The notes under the pieces are model-generated. The model was not told where the DNA came from, searched no databases, and saw nothing but the letters and a program-made list of their open reading frames with translations. From Streptomyces sp. KL109B (GTDB taxonomy: Bacteria; Actinomycetota; Actinomycetes; Streptomycetales; Streptomycetaceae), in NCBI RefSeq assembly GCF_030766935.1, contig NZ_JASERL010000002.1:930001-994000 (forward strand): DNA of 64,000 nucleotides. The letters are read 5' to 3'. Positions 61,609 through 64,000 of the stretch are shown in pieces; within the stretch, counting starts at the first letter, position 1; each line of letters starts with the position of its first letter. Position numbers and translations under genes: made by a program.

Positions 61609-62496
61609 CTAGCCGACCCGGCCCTCGCGCTGCCGCATGCTCGCCGCCACATCGCCGCCGTGGTAGTACGTGCGCCGGGCGCGGCACTGTCGCCGCCAGC
61701 CGTGCTCGCCGGCGATCCGGTACACGCTGCCGGTGGGGATGCGCCACAGCCGTGAGATGTCCGCGGCCGTCAGCCAGGACGCGCCGCGCCGGCCGGCCGC
61801 ACTCCCGCTCGCGCCCGCACTCCCACTCGCGCCCGCACCTCCGCCCGCGATCCTGCCGCCGGCCACCAGCCGCCCGAGACGGGTCCACTCCTCCCCGGCC
61901 CAGCGGTGGCCGGCGTCCGCCGAGCACCGGATCTCGGCCGACCCGCCGGCCCGCTCCGGGCGTACGTACGCGGTGAGTTCACCGGCACACCCCGGCTCGA
62001 CGCACGCGCCCACCGGTATGCGGCGCCGCGGCTCGGGATCGGTCACCCGGCGGGCCCGGCGGGCGAGCCGGGTCACCTCCTCGCTGAACTCCCCCGCGGC
62101 GGGGTGGCGGCCGAGCCAGTCGTGATGCCGCTCCAGATAGCCGGCCAGGTCCGCCACGCTCCGCCGCGGCCGGCGCAGCCCCCGCTCGTCGGCCACCGTG
62201 GCCGCCCAGGAGCCGAGCGTGGCCAGCAGCGACGAACGCACGTCCGCCGCGGCGTCGTTGAACGGCATGCCGGTGGCAGGCGAGCCCCCGGTACGAGCCG
62301 CCGGATCCGCGGAGCGGCCGCCCCCCAGTATCTGCTCGCAGGCGACGAACAGCCGCGGCAGCGACTGCAGGTCGACGACGAGCCGGCGCAGGCAGGCCGC
62401 GCAGAGCCTGCGGCCGCCGTCCGCGATGCCGTGGCCCCGTGCGGCCCTTCCCCGGCCGCGGCAGCCGTAGCCGCTGCAGAGCGCCAGAGTCTTCAT
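61609..62496 (-). CDS. Zinc-ribbon / helix-turn-helix protein
   Basis: 295 residues from ATG 62496 (GGGAGGG upstream). The N-terminus has four Cys in zinc-like spacing (LCSGYGCRGRGRA, RLCAACLRRLV), and a second Cys pair follows (ACVEPGCAGELTAYV). The C-terminus contains a helix-turn-helix resembling MerR/excisionase-type (WLTAADISRLWRIPTGSVYR then IAGEHGWRRQ). A Gly/Ala/Ser linker (GGAGASGSAGASGSAAG) separates the parts. Similar proteins occur in actinomycete mobile elements and secondary-metabolite regions. Whether it regulates the cluster is unknown. No signal peptide. Confidence 0.65.
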   Translation of the reverse strand: MKTLALCSGYGCRGRGRAARGHGIADGGRRLCAACLRRLVVDLQSLPRLFVACEQILGGGRSADPAARTGGSPATGMPFNDAAADVRSSLLATLGSWAATVADERGLRRPRRSVADLAGYLERHHDWLGRHPAAGEFSEEVTRLARRARRVTDPEPRRRIPVGACVEPGCAGELTAYVRPERAGGSAEIRCSADAGHRWAGEEWTRLGRLVAGGRIAGGGAGASGSAGASGSAAGRRGASWLTAADISRLWRIPTGSVYRIAGEHGWRRQCRARRTYYHGGDVAASMRQREGRVG

Positions 62497-62863
62497 GAAA
62501 ATTCCCTCCCCTTGCGTTCGGACGCATCCATTCCGAAACAGAAGGTACGGGCCTGACGCAGAAATCTTCAAGAAGTTCTCCGCAGGGTTATCAGCCCCGT
62601 AACCCCTTCTTTAGCGACCGGGTGGCTTTCAGTTGACACACAGGGACTTGTCACTCCCTTAAAAGTTCGACCTTGACGCGGCGAGCAGCGGCGAAGAAGC
62701 TGTTGTCTAGCTTCAGCAGGCATGTGCCCGACGGGAATCGACCCCGCGGCCGAGCGCCGGCGCAGACCGGACAGCCCGAAGCCTCACCAAGTCATCCGGC
62801 CAGGTCAGCCGCTCTGTGCTGAGACCTGCGCCCGCTCATTCCCGCTCCTTTGAGGAGAGGTTG
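62497..62863. promoter_or_regulatory. Upstream region of the FAD monooxygenase gene
   Basis: 367 bases without a gene between the divergent HTH and monooxygenase genes. TTGACA at 62633 is a candidate -35, with CTTAAA near 62658 as a possible but poorly spaced -10. TGACA (62634-62638) and TGTCA (62649-62653) form a small inverted repeat. No ARE-like site was seen here. Confidence 0.3.
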
Positions 62864-64000
62864 ATGAATGTTCCAGTCATTGTCGTGGGTGCCGGCCCCG
62901 CCGGGCTCATGCTCGCGGCAGAACTTCGGATTTCCGGCGTCGAAGTCACCATCCTGGAAAAACTCCCCGAACGCACCGGAGAATCCCGCGGCCTGGGGTT
63001 CACCGCGCGCACGATGGAGGTTTTCAGTCAGCGCGGAATTCTTCCGCGTTTCGGCGAGGTGGAGACGAGTGACCAGGGCCACTTCGGCGGAATTCCAGTG
63101 GATTTCGGGGTGCTCGACGGCGCCCAGCAGGCGGCCAAGACGGTGCCGCAGTCCACGACCGAGGCCATCCTCGAGAGGTGGGTCCTTGACCTGGGCGCGG
63201 ACCTGCGCCGGGACCACGAGGTGCTCTCGGTCGACGACGACGGCGACGGCGTCGACGTAAGGGTGCGCGGCCCCGAGGGCGAGCAGACGCTGCGCTGCGA
63301 CTGGCTCGTCGGCTGCGACGGCGGCCGCAGCTCCGTGCGCAAGGCGTGCGGCTTCGACTTCCCCGGCACCGCCGCATCGATGGAGATGTACCTCGCCGAC
63401 CTGCGCGGCGTGGACCTCGAACCCCGCATGATCGGCGAGAACCTGCCCGGCGGGATGGTCATGGTGGGCCCGCTGCCCGGCGGGATCACGCGCATCATCG
63501 TCTGCGAGCGCGGCACGCCCCCGCAACGCCGCACAGGGCCCCCGCCGTTCCAGGAGGTCGCGGACGCCTGGAAGCGGCTGACGGGGGTGGACATCTCGCA
63601 CGCCGAGCCCGTCTGGGTCAGCGCCTTCGGCGACGCCACCCGGCAGGCGACCGAGTACCGGCGCGGCCGCGTCCTGCTGGCCGGGGACTCCGCGCACATC
63701 CATCTCCCGGCCGGTGGCCAGGGCATGAACACCAGCATCCAGGACTCGGTCAACCTCGGCTGGAAGCTGGCCGCCACCGTGCACGGCACCGCCCCGGCGG
63801 ACCTGCTGGACAGCTATCACACCGAGCGGCACGCGGTGGGGCGCCGGCTCCTGATGAACACCCGGGCACAGGGGCTGATCTTCCTCGGCGGCCCCGAAGT
63901 CCAGCCGCTGCGGGAGGTGTTGGGCGAGCTGGTGGGCTACGAGGACGTCAGCCGCCACCTCGCGGCGATGGTCAGCGGGCTCGAGATCACCTACGACGTG
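62864..64000 (+). CDS. FAD-dependent aromatic monooxygenase (3' end outside window)
   Basis: 379 residues are visible from ATG 62864 (GAGGAGAGG just upstream); the frame is still open at the window edge, where about 100-120 residues of this roughly 490-residue family would remain. Class A flavoprotein motifs are complete: VIVVGAGPAGLMLAAEL (GxGxxG), WLVGCDGGRSSVRKACGF (DG motif) and RVLLAGDSAHIHLPAGGQGM (GD motif) followed by NTSIQDSVNLGWKLA. These match aromatic polyketide oxygenases of the PgaE/UrdE/JadH group, which hydroxylate or rearrange angucyclines. First structural gene of the presumed cluster. Substrate inferred. Confidence 0.88.
   Translation, partial: MNVPVIVVGAGPAGLMLAAELRISGVEVTILEKLPERTGESRGLGFTARTMEVFSQRGILPRFGEVETSDQGHFGGIPVDFGVLDGAQQAAKTVPQSTTEAILERWVLDLGADLRRDHEVLSVDDDGDGVDVRVRGPEGEQTLRCDWLVGCDGGRSSVRKACGFDFPGTAASMEMYLADLRGVDLEPRMIGENLPGGMVMVGPLPGGITRIIVCERGTPPQRRTGPPPFQEVADAWKRLTGVDISHAEPVWVSAFGDATRQATEYRRGRVLLAGDSAHIHLPAGGQGMNTSIQDSVNLGWKLAATVHGTAPADLLDSYHTERHAVGRRLLMNTRAQGLIFLGGPEVQPLREVLGELVGYEDVSRHLAAMVSGLEITYDV

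Overview
The window is chromosomal DNA from a Streptomyces (very high GC, GTG/TTG starts, typical actinomycete gene families). No rRNA, tRNA, CRISPR array, insertion sequence or phage was seen. Gene order from about 0 to 38 kb looks like Streptomyces core chromosome. In particular dxs, an amino-acid permease, xylFGH, a rok7B7-like ROK regulator and ngcEFG follow the order I know from S. coelicolor (around SCO6005-SCO6014). From about 39 kb onward the content becomes accessory.

Layout. 0-7.2 kb: end of a DUF3000 gene, an orphan LuxR-type response regulator, RNase D (rnd) and the fadAB fatty-acid beta-oxidation operon. 7.2-12.4 kb: secreted proteins, namely a small exported protein, a phosphodiester glycosidase, a phospholipase D-like protein and a divergent endonuclease/exonuclease/phosphatase-fold enzyme with FG-GAP repeats. 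12.4-15.1 kb: two paralogous cytoplasmic beta-propeller proteins flanking a small NYN-domain protein. 15.1-22.6 kb (minus strand): a nonulosonic-acid (sialic-acid-like, probably Kdn) polymer cluster with a GT2, two polysialyltransferase-like proteins, a DUF6716 putative glycosyltransferase, a NeuA-KdsC fusion and a short NeuB. A LytR-CpsA-Psr (LCP) attachment enzyme lies divergently at 23.0-24.1 kb, which suggests the polymer is fixed to peptidoglycan.

24-38 kb: a membrane glycosyltransferase, an amino-acid permease, dxs, the xylose-type ABC transporter xylFGH, ROK repressor and the chitobiose/GlcNAc-type transporter ngcEFG, separated by clear hairpin terminators. 38.5-43.7 kb: a membrane PP2C phosphatase and a large secreted GH92 alpha-mannosidase behind a perfect operator-like palindrome. 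43.7-50.8 kb (minus strand): a NACHT NTPase with LRR-like repeats, then a P-loop STAND-like ATPase translationally coupled to a membrane-anchored type-1 periplasmic-binding-like protein. This unusual trio is the best candidate for an undescribed sensing or defence system. 50.8-53.9 kb: a RsbW-like kinase / WhiJ-like XRE / DUF397 module and a DUF234 ATPase.

54.4-64 kb: the edge of a specialised-metabolite cluster. It holds a DesVI/TylM1-like aminosugar N,N-dimethyltransferase, an OmpR-family regulator resembling the JadR1/LanI type, two gamma-butyrolactone-receptor-like TetR proteins, an NmrA-like reductase, a cytochrome P450, an AfsA-type signal synthase, a zinc-ribbon/HTH protein and a truncated FAD monooxygenase of the aromatic polyketide (angucycline-like) type. 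Four ARE-like operator sites lie in the promoter regions of this regulatory block. Biosynthetic genes presumably continue past base 64000.
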